Positions 54,783-63,050 of a stretch of 64,000 bases of DNA are shown here, piece after piece; the stretch's first letter is position 1; each line of letters opens with the position of its first letter. The translations under genes were made by a program, and so were the position numbers. The notes under the pieces are model-generated. The model was given only the letters and a program-made list of their open reading frames with translations. It was not told the DNA's origin and did not search any database. This DNA comes from Gemmatimonadales bacterium (GTDB taxonomy: Bacteria > Gemmatimonadota > Gemmatimonadetes > Gemmatimonadales > GWC2-71-9): positions 1-64,000 of the forward strand of contig DASYCE010000032.1 in NCBI GenBank assembly GCA_036500345.1. The letters run 5' to 3'.

Positions 54783-54890
54783 CGTGAGGAGACCATGAAG
54801 CCCTGAAGCTAATTCGTGGGGGAGATCGCCTGCGCGGTCGCGTGGCAATCCGCCCTGACGGCGGTCGGGGCTCGACGATAGCTTCCGGCG

Positions 54891-55223
54891 ATGCATCCGC
54901 TGCATATCCAGCTCCTCGTGTCCGACCCCGATCGCGATGACGTGACCGCGCTGCGCGACGCGTTGCAGCGCGCGGGGCATGTGGTGGTCGATCACGAGGT
55001 CGCCACCGTGCCCGATGGGGTTGCGGCCGGTGCGGACTTCATCATCGCCGACGCCGCCGCACGCCCGAGTCCGGAACGCCTCGACTCGGCCGAGGCACGG
55101 CACATCGCCGCCGTGCTGCATTTCACTCGTGGCAACAAGCGCCAGGCCGCCTTGTTGCTTGGCATCGCCCGGTCGACGCTGCTCGCCAAGATCCGCCGCT
55201 ACCACTTGCCATCGACCGACTAG
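54891..55223 (+). CDS. Small Fis-type helix-turn-helix regulator with vestigial receiver
   Basis: A 110-residue protein. The C-terminal 45 residues (SAEARHIAAVLHFTRGNKRQ; AALLLGIARSTLLAKIRRYH) are an HTH_8/Fis domain like the C-terminus of NtrC-family activators. The N-terminal part (HIQLLVSDPDRDDVTALRDALQRAGHVVV) looks like the first half of a receiver (D-D, helix, strand) but ends early (ADFIIADAAA) with no phospho-acceptor loop or AAA+ domain. It may be a reduced, phosphorylation-independent DNA-binding protein. It ends overlapping the convergent pseudopilin gene. Confidence 0.72.
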   Translation: MHPLHIQLLVSDPDRDDVTALRDALQRAGHVVVDHEVATVPDGVAAGADFIIADAAARPSPERLDSAEARHIAAVLHFTRGNKRQAALLLGIARSTLLAKIRRYHLPSTD

Positions 55224-55645
55224 TACTCGAGCCGGCCGAGGCGTGACAGGACGATTCGTCGCTGTGCCGAGCCCTTCCCGATCACCAGGGTCCGGTTCGC
55301 TGCACCGACGGCGATTCCCGCCGGGCCGAATCGAATCGGCGCACCGACGCCGCTCAGGGTGATGCCGTCGCGATGCGATCCGGTCTCGTTCCACGCCGCG
55401 ATGGTGTCGGTTCCCTGCACGACGCGAACCGCATAGACGGAATCGGAGAGTGCAACGATCGCCACGCCATCGAGCCTGACGGCGGCGCCGCGTGCCGCGT
55501 CAAGCAGCGTGACCACACGCTGCGTCGCCTCGTTGGTCGTGGCGGCGTCGGTGATCGACGCCAGGCGCACGAAACCGAACGCCGCCACAATTGCGGCGAC
55601 CGCCAGGGTGAAGATGAGTTCGATCAGGACCATCCCGCGTTGCAT
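55220..55645 (-). CDS. Type IV pilin-like pseudopilin (GspH/FimT type)
   Basis: A 141-residue protein with a prepilin signal: MQRGMVLIELIFTLAVAAIVAAFGFVRL has Gly before the cleavage site, and Glu5 of the mature part with a long hydrophobic helix. The globular part is beta-rich (DTIAAWNETGSHRDGITLSG; VLSRLGRLEY). GspH-like minor pseudopilins of type II secretion or type IV pili fit best. No prepilin peptidase or other secretion gene is nearby. Confidence 0.85.
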   Translation of the reverse strand: MQRGMVLIELIFTLAVAAIVAAFGFVRLASITDAATTNEATQRVVTLLDAARGAAVRLDGVAIVALSDSVYAVRVVQGTDTIAAWNETGSHRDGITLSGVGAPIRFGPAGIAVGAANRTLVIGKGSAQRRIVLSRLGRLEY

Positions 55646-55715
55646 GACGCCAAGGATGCGCGGTGGTCCCGGCGATCAGGGTGCCCGATCGCGCGAGGGA
55701 GGGATCTCTTTGTGC

Positions 55716-56813
55716 CTACTGCAGCGATTCGCGCTCGTCGAGGAAGACCAGCGTCTTGCGCCGTGCGACCACGGCGGCGAGAGCGCGATGCACATCACCA
55801 TCGATCACGGTGCCGGTGAGGTCCCGCATCCGTCCCACCGCTTCTTCGGGCGACATCTTTTCCTGATACGGCCGCGCGGTAGTGAGCGCATCGTACACTT
55901 CGGCTGCGCCGAGGATCCTGGCGCCGATCGGGATGGCGTCGCCGCTCAGTCCGTCGGGGTAGCCGGTGCCGTCGGCGCGCTCGTGATGCGACCGGACGTA
56001 GCCGATCACGTCGCGCAGGTGGGTGAGCGGCGCGAGGATCTGTGCACCGATCGTCACATGCGAGCGCACGTGCTCGAATTCCTCTTCGCTGAGCGGTCCG
56101 CGCTTCCCGAGGACCGATTCGCGAATGCCGATCTTGCCGATATCGTGCAACCGGCCAGCTGTCCGCACCAGTTCGACCTGTTCGTCGTTGAGCCCCAGTT
56201 CGGCGGCGACCATCGCGGAGAGATCGGCGACGCGCGCCGAATGCCCGCGGAGATAGGGATCCTTCGCTTCCAGCGCATTGACGAGCGCTTCGAGCGTCGC
56301 GACGGAGATGCGCTCGAGATTGCCGCGTTCACGACGGAGTTCGGCACCGCGCTGGACGATCTCGCGCTGCAACCACGCTTGCGTTTCCGCCTGCTCGATC
56401 AGGTCGCGCCGCCGCGCCAACGCTCGCGCGATGGCGCGCTCCAGCTCGGAGAGGTCGACCGGCTTGACGAGATAGTCCATCGCTCCGCGCTGCATGCAGA
56501 GCGCGGCGGAGTGAGCGTCGTTGACGGCGGTGAGCATCAGGATCGCGACGTGCGGTTCCTTGGCGATCAATGTCGGCACGAGATCGAGTCCGGAGCCGTC
56601 GGGAAGGCGCACATCGAGAAGAATGCACGAGACCTTGCGGCGCGCGAGTTCGCCGAGCGCCCCCGCAGCAGAATCCGCGGTGACCACTTCATGCCCGATG
56701 CTGGTCAGAAAGCGCTGCAGCGTCCCGCGGACCGGTTCTTCGTCATCGACGACAAGCGTCGTGACCAGCGAAACTTCGCCTGGCGCGGTCGAGGTGGATG
56801 CTGAATACATCAT
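55716..56813 (-). CDS. HD-GYP response regulator (cyclic-di-GMP phosphodiesterase)
   Basis: A 365-residue protein. The receiver has DD at 23-24, phospho-acceptor D67 in ILLDVRLPDGSG and K117-type YLVKPVDLSEL. After a coiled linker (TQAWLQREIVQRGAELRRER) the HD-GYP domain shows RGHSARVADLSAMVAAELGL, AGRLHDIGKIGIRESVLGK and the full signature HHERADGTGYPDGLSGD with GARILGAAEVYDALTTARPYQ. It should degrade c-di-GMP in response to phosphorylation. No cognate kinase is adjacent. Confidence 0.96.
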   Translation of the reverse strand: MMYSASTSTAPGEVSLVTTLVVDDEEPVRGTLQRFLTSIGHEVVTADSAAGALGELARRKVSCILLDVRLPDGSGLDLVPTLIAKEPHVAILMLTAVNDAHSAALCMQRGAMDYLVKPVDLSELERAIARALARRRDLIEQAETQAWLQREIVQRGAELRRERGNLERISVATLEALVNALEAKDPYLRGHSARVADLSAMVAAELGLNDEQVELVRTAGRLHDIGKIGIRESVLGKRGPLSEEEFEHVRSHVTIGAQILAPLTHLRDVIGYVRSHHERADGTGYPDGLSGDAIPIGARILGAAEVYDALTTARPYQEKMSPEEAVGRMRDLTGTVIDGDVHRALAAVVARRKTLVFLDERESLQ

Positions 56814-57069
56814 TCCTCCGAGAGCGGCATCACGATCCCTGCGGGAGCAGCAGGGAGACCAGCATCAGCTTCGTTGCGCCGACCCTGGCGCTGGAATCTT
56901 TGCAAGAGGCGTTCCCACGGCCGGGCGCGGCGCCATGGCCGCGCCACTGCCCCGATGACGGGGCAGAGCGAAGCTTCAGTACCGATTCATGGGTATCGGC
57001 TCCAACGGGCCGGGATGGAAGGTTGCGACTGGGCCGCGAATCGCGAGGGGCCTCGACCTGTCCGGTCGG

Positions 57070-57915
57070 TTACACGCCTGCAAAGTCGACGGCGACCCGC
57101 TGCGGAATGATCCCCGCGTCGGCGGCGCGGTCGAGGAGCAACTGGACGGCCGCGCGTCCGCGATCGCCGTAGTCCACCGTCCACTGATTCACGTACATGC
57201 CGACGAAGGTGTCGGTGCGCTCGTCGGAAATGCCCCGGTTGAACTGCCGCGCGTGATCAAGCGCGCGTTGCCGGTGCTCGAGTCCGTAGACGATGCTGTC
57301 TCGCAGGTCGCGCGCGACCTGGTCGATGATGACAGGACCGAGGTCGCGGCGGACGGCGTTGCCGCCGAGCGGCAGCGGGAAGCCGGTGTCGTGCAGCCAC
57401 CACTCGCCCAGATCGGCCCACAGCTGCAGGCCGTCATCGGCATACGTGAGCTGGCCCTCGTGAATCAGGAGTCCGAGATCGACCTCGCCGCGATGCACCG
57501 CGTCCTCGATCTGGTCGAACGGCACCACCACCGCATCGAACTCGGGCTGATAGAGTCGCAGCGCGAGATACGCCGTGGTGAGCAGCCCCGGCACCGCGAT
57601 CCGGCGACCGCGGACGCCATCGCGCGGGTCGCCGGCCGGCGCGTCGCGACCGACAATGCGCGGCCCGTATCCGTCGCCCATCGATGAGCCGCTGTTGAGC
57701 AGCGCGTAGTCCTGCGCGATATACGCGTACGCGTGAATCGACACGGCGGAGACGTCGAGCTCCTTGCGGCGGGCGCGCTGATTGAGCGATTCGATATCGG
57801 ACAGTTCATGCTCGTAGCGCAAGTCGCCGGTGTCGATCTTCCCTTCGGCGAGTGCGTAGAACATGAAGGCGTCGTCCGAATCGGGTGAGTGCGCCACACG
57901 GATCGTCCGCGGCAT
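57070..57915 (-). CDS. mqnD: 1,4-dihydroxy-6-naphthoate synthase (futalosine pathway)
   Basis: A 281-residue periplasmic-binding-protein-fold enzyme of menaquinone synthesis. IRVAHSPDSDDAFMFYALAE, VSAVSIHAYAYIAQDYALL, GRRIAVPGLLTTAYLALRLY, and DLGLLIHEGQLTYADDGLQ match MqnD, which makes the dihydroxynaphthoate precursor from cyclic dehypoxanthinylfutalosine. The other mqn genes are not in this window. Its ATG overlaps the stop of the zinc-ribbon membrane protein by one base (TGATG). Confidence 0.9.
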   Translation of the reverse strand: MPRTIRVAHSPDSDDAFMFYALAEGKIDTGDLRYEHELSDIESLNQRARRKELDVSAVSIHAYAYIAQDYALLNSGSSMGDGYGPRIVGRDAPAGDPRDGVRGRRIAVPGLLTTAYLALRLYQPEFDAVVVPFDQIEDAVHRGEVDLGLLIHEGQLTYADDGLQLWADLGEWWLHDTGFPLPLGGNAVRRDLGPVIIDQVARDLRDSIVYGLEHRQRALDHARQFNRGISDERTDTFVGMYVNQWTVDYGDRGRAAVQLLLDRAADAGIIPQRVAVDFAGV

Positions 57916-58751
57916 CAGTGTGCTCCGTCCCCCTGGCGATACTGCTGCAGCAGCGCCAGATGTTCGGTGTATTCCGGCCGCTGCTTCTTCATCTCGGCGT
58001 CGAAATGGGAGCGGAATCCCGCGCGGGCACTTTTTGCGGCGGCGGAATCACCCGCAAATCCGGCGACGGCCGCGCGGATGTAGTAGCCGAAGAGATCGTC
58101 GGGTGCGAGTTGCATGATGGTATCGGCGAGCGCCTTGGCGTTGTCGAACATGCCGACCTGCGCCTCGAGGATGGCGGCGTGGAACCGGGCGTCGATGTCG
58201 CGATCGCCGGCCGGGAGGTTGGCGTAAGCGCCGAGTGCCATCGGAGTGAAGGTGATCACCGTCGCAGTGTCGCCCTTGTCCATCGCCTGCGAAATCCGGT
58301 CGACGAGCCGGGTGTACTGCTCCTTCGGCGTGAGACTGGAGATATCGGGGGCGCGCCCGGCCGGTGCGTTGGCGGTCGGATCATCCGCGACACCCTGCAC
58401 CGCGTTGCCGGCATTGGCCATCGTCGGCACCACCGGCGCGTTGCGATGCCGCGCCGCGAGGACCACACCCACGATCACGACCACGACCAGCAACCCGGCG
58501 ATCATCCACGGCGTGCGATCGCCCGCGGGGAGCGGAACGGCACCTCCGCGTCCCGGCCACGTCGCGCCCGGCGCCGGTCGCGCTCCGCCGCCGGCCGGTG
58601 CGCCGCACTTGTGGCAGAAGCTGGCATTGGGTGAGAGCGTGGTTCCACAGGCCGAGCACGTGGCGGCGCCAAGCGGCGCTCCGCAGGCGGCGCAGAAATT
58701 ACCGCTCGCCGCGTTGCCGCAGCGAGCACATGTCGTCGGGGTCGGGGTCAC
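57915..58751 (-). CDS. Double zinc-ribbon membrane protein
   Basis: A 278-residue protein from GTG. Residues 1-55 hold two zinc ribbons (CARCGNAASGNFCAACG; CSACGTTLSPNASFCHKCG), then a Gly/Pro linker, one TM helix (MIAGLLVVVVIVGVVLAA) and a 150-residue extracytoplasmic helical part (LVDRISQAMDKGDTATVITF; LADTIMQLAPDDLFGYYIRA) that looks TPR-like. It is translationally coupled to mqnD. The role is unknown; similar proteins may be scaffolds. Confidence 0.8.
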   Translation of the reverse strand: MTPTPTTCARCGNAASGNFCAACGAPLGAATCSACGTTLSPNASFCHKCGAPAGGGARPAPGATWPGRGGAVPLPAGDRTPWMIAGLLVVVVIVGVVLAARHRNAPVVPTMANAGNAVQGVADDPTANAPAGRAPDISSLTPKEQYTRLVDRISQAMDKGDTATVITFTPMALGAYANLPAGDRDIDARFHAAILEAQVGMFDNAKALADTIMQLAPDDLFGYYIRAAVAGFAGDSAAAKSARAGFRSHFDAEMKKQRPEYTEHLALLQQYRQGDGAH

Positions 58752-58861
58752 CTGCGCTCCGGATCAGTCCCGCCGCTGTGGCGGGTGCCGCCCAATATAG
58801 TGCTCCTGCTGGCGCAGGCCGCGAGCTTCGGCTACCCTTGAGAACCTTTTGGGGCAGACCG

Positions 58862-59125
58862 ATGACCACTCCGTCACCCGATACCATCGACCTCTCCAGC
58901 GCGGACCACATGGGCGATCTTGCCCGCGGTGGCACGACGTGGTCGGTGCATCTCGAGACCCGCCAGGACGGACCGGTCACGGCAGGACGCGTGCACTTCG
59001 TCGCCGGAGAGATCCGGCGATCCTCCGCCTGGATTTTTCGTGAATGGACCGTCCCCGACGTGAAGGCGCGATTCGCCGAATTTTCGCCGCTGGAACTCTG
59101 GCGATTGCTGGAGAGCCTGAGCTGA
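58862..59125 (+). CDS. Hypothetical protein (87 aa)
   Basis: An 87-residue soluble protein starting MTTPSPDTIDLSSADHMGDL. Strands are suggested by TTWSVHLETRQDGPVTAGRVHFVAGE, with a short helix at the end (FSPLELWRLLESLS). No family is recognised. Its stop overlaps a possible CTG start of the beta-barrel gene. Confidence 0.6.
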   Translation: MTTPSPDTIDLSSADHMGDLARGGTTWSVHLETRQDGPVTAGRVHFVAGEIRRSSAWIFREWTVPDVKARFAEFSPLELWRLLESLS

Positions 59126-60762
59126 ATTCCAGGAAGAGATCCTCCGCTGGGCCGATTCTCCGTCTGCGATATCCCTGGCTTCTCCTGCTCCTCGTGATCG
59201 GCCGCGCCGGTGCGCAGCAGGTCAGCCGCGATTCGACCCCCCGCATCACCGCCGTCACCCTCGATCGCTTCAGCATCTTCGATCGTTCGGACTCGAGCTG
59301 GCTGGCGCGATTCGGCAATTCACTGCACTACACCACGCGCGCCGGCATCATCCGCGAAGAGCTCCTCTTCCATCAGGGCGAACGATACGATTCGGCAAAG
59401 GTCGCCGAGACCGAACGCAACATCCGGGCACTCGGAGTATTTCGTGATGTCACCATCGATTCGGTGCCGTCGGATTCCGGCGTCACGGTGCACGTCGTGA
59501 CCCGGGACGGGTGGACGACGCGACCGGATTTCCGGTTCCACTCGACCGGCGGTTCGGTCGCCTACACCGCCGCGCTGATCGAAGACAATCTCCTCGGCAC
59601 CATCACGCAGACCGAGTTGCTGTACCAGAAGGATCCCGATCGCACCACGACGGTACTCGGATTCCACCGCAACCGTCTCATCGGCGGCAAGGTCCTCGCC
59701 GCGACGCAGTTTGCCAACCGTTCCGACGGCGAGCTCTTCTCCGCCGAACTCGCGGTGCCGTACTTCGCAATCGCGTCGCCGAGCGCGGCGTCGATCCTCC
59801 TCGACGACCGGCGTGACCGGATCCTCCAGTACCGCGATGGCGAAGCAGTCGCATCGGACACGACGCAGAACCGCTACCTGCTGGTGCGGGGCGACGCGGG
59901 GTGGGCGCTGCACGCGAACTCGAAGGGATATCTGAGGCTCGGCTTCGCCGCGCAGGTGCGTCGCGACGATTACGAGACCGAGCAGCTCTTCGACCAGGGC
60001 GCCGGACGGTTCGCCGGCAAGTCGGTGACCGGTGCCGCCGGCGTGTACCTCGAGGCGCGCCACGTCAACATCCCGAAGATTCGCGGATTCCAGTCATTCG
60101 GTCGGGCCGAGGATGTCGACCTGAGCACCATCGTCCGACTGTCCCTGTTCGCCGCACCGTCGTTTCTCGGTTACGACGCAGGCGGCGTCGCTCCAGGAAT
60201 CTCGGCGCACATCGGCGCCCGCGCCGGGCACGCGCTCGGGTGGGCCGACGGCATCGCCGACGGGCTCTACACCTCGCGGGGACTCGACTCGGGACAGGTC
60301 TCCATCGCCGGGACCGTTGCGTTGCTGCCGTCACCGCGGCACGAGTTCATCGCGCACGGCGAGTTTGCAGCACTTCGCAATCCGCTCCCAGGAACCGAGT
60401 TTGATCTGGGACTTGGCGCGGGACCGCGTGCCTTCACGCAGCACTCGTTCACCGGGGATCGCGAATTCTTCACCACCGCCGAGTATCGCTACACCGTGTC
60501 ACCCGAACTGCTCAAGGTGGTTGGTGTCGGGCTGGCGGCATTCGTGGACTATGGCGGCGCGTGGTGGTCTGATGAGGCGCGGCGAACCGGGTGGGACTAC
60601 GGAGTCGGGCTGCGCCTCGGCGCATCGCGCGCGCCCGACGTCGAGGTCAACCGGATCGATCTCGCGTGGCGAGCCCCCCGTCCGGGGATCCCCGGAGGGT
60701 GGGTTCTCGCCGTCGGCAAAGGCTTCGTTTTCTCGACCGGACCACGCGGAACGTCGCGGTGA
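59122..60762 (+). CDS. POTRA/Omp85-like outer-membrane protein
   Basis: About 546 residues. A signal peptide (YPWLLLLLVIGRAGAQ) is followed by a POTRA-like region (REELLFHQGERYDSAKVAETERNIRALGVFRDVTID) and a C-terminal beta-barrel of alternating strands (GGSVAYTAALIEDNLLGTITQTELLYQ ... LAAFVDYGGAWW), resembling BamA/TamA-type assembly or transport proteins but shorter. CTG is chosen because it overlaps the previous stop (CTGA) with GGAGAG seven bases upstream; an ATG 78 bases earlier would overlap the previous gene by 82 bases. Confidence 0.8.
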   Translation: MNSRKRSSAGPILRLRYPWLLLLLVIGRAGAQQVSRDSTPRITAVTLDRFSIFDRSDSSWLARFGNSLHYTTRAGIIREELLFHQGERYDSAKVAETERNIRALGVFRDVTIDSVPSDSGVTVHVVTRDGWTTRPDFRFHSTGGSVAYTAALIEDNLLGTITQTELLYQKDPDRTTTVLGFHRNRLIGGKVLAATQFANRSDGELFSAELAVPYFAIASPSAASILLDDRRDRILQYRDGEAVASDTTQNRYLLVRGDAGWALHANSKGYLRLGFAAQVRRDDYETEQLFDQGAGRFAGKSVTGAAGVYLEARHVNIPKIRGFQSFGRAEDVDLSTIVRLSLFAAPSFLGYDAGGVAPGISAHIGARAGHALGWADGIADGLYTSRGLDSGQVSIAGTVALLPSPRHEFIAHGEFAALRNPLPGTEFDLGLGAGPRAFTQHSFTGDREFFTTAEYRYTVSPELLKVVGVGLAAFVDYGGAWWSDEARRTGWDYGVGLRLGASRAPDVEVNRIDLAWRAPRPGIPGGWVLAVGKGFVFSTGPRGTSR

Positions 60763-60801
60763 AGGGCATTATCTTGCGCTCGTGGTGACACCAACCGCGG
60801 A

Positions 60802-61152
60802 GTGATCGTGAATTTCCTTCTCACCCTGACGCTTGCCGCCGGGACCTTCTTCCATACCGCGCTCAAGTCGTCGATTCCGGCCAAGGGCGCCTCGGTGCAC
60901 GCGCCGGCCAGAATTTCACTGACCTTCACTGAAAAGGTGATCCTGGCGCAATCCTCGATCTCCGTGCTCACCGGTGATTCGACGCTGGTGGAGAAGCTCG
61001 TGGTCAAGGGAACCAGCGATCCCGCCACGATCGAAGGGGCGGTCACCAAGCACCTCACCCCCGGCAAGTATGTGGTGCGATGGAAGACGGCATCGGACGA
61101 CGGGCACGTGGTGCGTAACGTCTTCGGCTTTACCATCACCGCGGGACAGTGA
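60802..61152 (+). CDS. copC: CopC-domain copper-resistance protein
   Basis: A 116-residue exported protein: signal peptide FLLTLTLAAGTFF, then a CopC beta-sandwich beginning with a copper-type His (HTALKSSIPAKGASVHAPARISLTFTEKVILA) and ending KYVVRWKTASDDGHVVRNVFGFTI. Copper ions bind via the N-terminal His and the loop around DDGH. GTG start; it overlaps the next gene by GTGA. It is first in a copC-sco-ctaG cluster for copper handling and oxidase assembly. Confidence 0.92.
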   Translation: MIVNFLLTLTLAAGTFFHTALKSSIPAKGASVHAPARISLTFTEKVILAQSSISVLTGDSTLVEKLVVKGTSDPATIEGAVTKHLTPGKYVVRWKTASDDGHVVRNVFGFTITAGQ

Positions 61153-61757
61153 TCCGCCCAGCGGTCCCGCTCGCCGCCGCGCTCCTCTTCGGATGCGGCG
61201 GGGGCGGGGACCCGCCCCGTTCGCCGCACGGATTCGCCGGAACCGAACTCGCCACCCCGGTTCCCAAGCCCGACTTCCGCTTCACCGATTCGCGCGGTGC
61301 GCCGTTCAACTTCGATTCGGCGACCGCCGGCCGCGTCACGCTGCTGATGTTCGGGTACACCAACTGCCCTGATGTCTGCCCGGTCCATCTCAACAACCTC
61401 GCTGCGGTGCTCGACAAGATGCCGGACGAGATCCAGCGCCAGGTCACTGTGGTATTCGTTACTACAGACCCGCGGCGCGATTCGTTGCCGGTGCTCGATG
61501 CATGGGTGAAGGGGTTCGATCCCACGTTCGTGGGCCTCACCGCCCCTGACTCGGTGATCGAGGCGGCGCAACGGATGGTGCGGATACCGGCGGCGGAGCC
61601 GGGAGCGCCCGATGCCAAGGGGAAGTACGCCGTGGGGCATTCGAGCGTGGTGATCGCCTACACCAGGGATGGCGAGGGGCGTGTGGAGTATCCCTTCGGT
61701 ACACGTCAGCGGGATTGGGCGCACGATCTGCCGCTGCTGGTGCGCTATGCCAGGTAG
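61149..61757 (+). CDS. SCO1/SenC-family copper chaperone lipoprotein
   Basis: A 202-residue protein with a lipobox (LAAALLFGC, Cys16) and a thioredoxin-like SCO domain: copper ligands C73/C77 in GYTNCPDVCPVH and H164 in YAVGHSSVVIAYT. It delivers copper to CuA of cytochrome c oxidase. Its GTG overlaps the copC stop; ctaG follows 33 bases later. Confidence 0.95.
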   Translation: MIRPAVPLAAALLFGCGGGGDPPRSPHGFAGTELATPVPKPDFRFTDSRGAPFNFDSATAGRVTLLMFGYTNCPDVCPVHLNNLAAVLDKMPDEIQRQVTVVFVTTDPRRDSLPVLDAWVKGFDPTFVGLTAPDSVIEAAQRMVRIPAAEPGAPDAKGKYAVGHSSVVIAYTRDGEGRVEYPFGTRQRDWAHDLPLLVRYAR

Positions 61758-61790
61758 CCTCGCGGGAGCGGCGCGCGGCGGCGGCAGCTG

Positions 61791-62585
61791 ATGCAATGGT
61801 GGTGTTCGGCCACGGATACGCCGTGGAGCTGGAGCTGGCAGTGGTACCCGGGAGTCGATCTGTTGATGGTGCTGGTCGCGATCGCGTGGTGGAACCTCGG
61901 ACGGACGGGGCGGTGGGCGGCGCGTCCATGGGGGTGGTTTCTCGCCGCATGGCTGGTGCTCCTTGCGACCCTCGACTGGCCGATCGGCAAGCTCGGCGCC
62001 GGGTATCTCGCCAGCGTACACACCGGACAGTTCCTGCTGATGACGCTCGCGGTTGCACCGCTCCTCATCCGGAGCGTTCCGCGCGAAGGTTGGCTCGCGC
62101 TGGCGCCTGCCGGTTCGCGCGCATGGCGCGTGCTCCGGTACATGGGGCGGGCGCTTCCGGGCCTGCTGTGCTACAACGTCCTCGTCCTCTCGTCCCACAT
62201 TCCCGGCGTCGTCGACACGGCGATGCGGTCCCAGCTGGGCTCGTTCGCCCTCGATCTTGGCTGGTTGGTTGCGGGGCTCTCGCTCTGGTGGCCGATCATC
62301 GCGCCGGAGGAGTTCATCAGTCTCGGGGTGTTCGGCAAGATCGGCTATCTCTTCGGCGCCACGATCGGCCCGACCATTCCGGCGATGATGATGGTCTTCT
62401 CCGACTGGCCGCTCTACCGCCTCTACGAGCTCGCGCCGCGCGTTGCCGCGCACTTCAGCGCCAACGATGATATCAAGCTCGCCGGCCTCTCCATGAAGCT
62501 GATTGGCGACCTCCCGATCTGGGGGGCGGCGATCGTCGTGTTCTTCCGGGGAACGTCGGCACAAGGAGAACTGGTCGATGCCTGA
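61791..62585 (+). CDS. ctaG: Cytochrome c oxidase assembly protein CtaG (caa3 type)
   Basis: A 264-residue membrane protein of the CtaG_Caa3 family with about seven TM helices. Landmarks include the Trp-rich WSWSWQWYPG start, HTGQFLLMTLAVAPLLI, SSHIPGVVD, and WWPIIAPEEF, which carry histidines and aromatic residues for copper or heme binding. It fits with SCO and CopC upstream as an assembly factor for oxidase copper centres. Overlaps the next gene by eight bases. Confidence 0.93.
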   Translation: MQWWCSATDTPWSWSWQWYPGVDLLMVLVAIAWWNLGRTGRWAARPWGWFLAAWLVLLATLDWPIGKLGAGYLASVHTGQFLLMTLAVAPLLIRSVPREGWLALAPAGSRAWRVLRYMGRALPGLLCYNVLVLSSHIPGVVDTAMRSQLGSFALDLGWLVAGLSLWWPIIAPEEFISLGVFGKIGYLFGATIGPTIPAMMMVFSDWPLYRLYELAPRVAAHFSANDDIKLAGLSMKLIGDLPIWGAAIVVFFRGTSAQGELVDA

Positions 62586-62985
62586 GCGTCATGTCCTGGT
62601 GAGTCTGTCCGCGCCCGGCGTCGAGCCGGCTCGTGCCGACGGCATGTTCGAGGAGTTCACGGTCGCCCACCGGGTGCGTCGCGCCGGCGTGGTGATGCTG
62701 TGCGGGATCGGCGTGGCGGCGATGCTGATTCCGATCCCGATCGTGCACCTCCTCGGCATTCCCCTGGCACTGGCGATCGGCGCGATCACCGCCGTCCGGC
62801 AGCTCTCGATGATCGGCCGCCTCAAGCCGCTGCGGATTCCCTGTCCCAAGTGTGGCGAGCCGAACCGCGTGGGTGGCGGTCTCGGCTATCGGTCGCTGGC
62901 ACCCCGCGAGCGGATCTGCGACAGCTGCCGGCGCGGATTGACGCTCACGATCGACGTTGATGGCGGTGGCGTGGCCCCCAAGTGA
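62578..62985 (+). CDS. Membrane protein with C-terminal zinc ribbon
   Basis: A 135-residue protein: two hydrophobic helices (VVMLCGIGVAAMLIPIPIVH; LLGIPLALAIGAITAVRQ) and a four-cysteine zinc ribbon at the C-terminus (CPKCGEPNRVGG ... CDSCRRG). AAGGAG precedes the ATG. No known function; it may be a membrane-associated member of the copper/oxidase cluster by position. Confidence 0.75.
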   Translation: MPERHVLVSLSAPGVEPARADGMFEEFTVAHRVRRAGVVMLCGIGVAAMLIPIPIVHLLGIPLALAIGAITAVRQLSMIGRLKPLRIPCPKCGEPNRVGGGLGYRSLAPRERICDSCRRGLTLTIDVDGGGVAPK

Positions 62986-63050
62986 GATGAGACGTCCTAT
63001 GTGATGCGGTCTCGCCAGGGATCGTCCATCACTTGCCAGGGGCGAATCGC

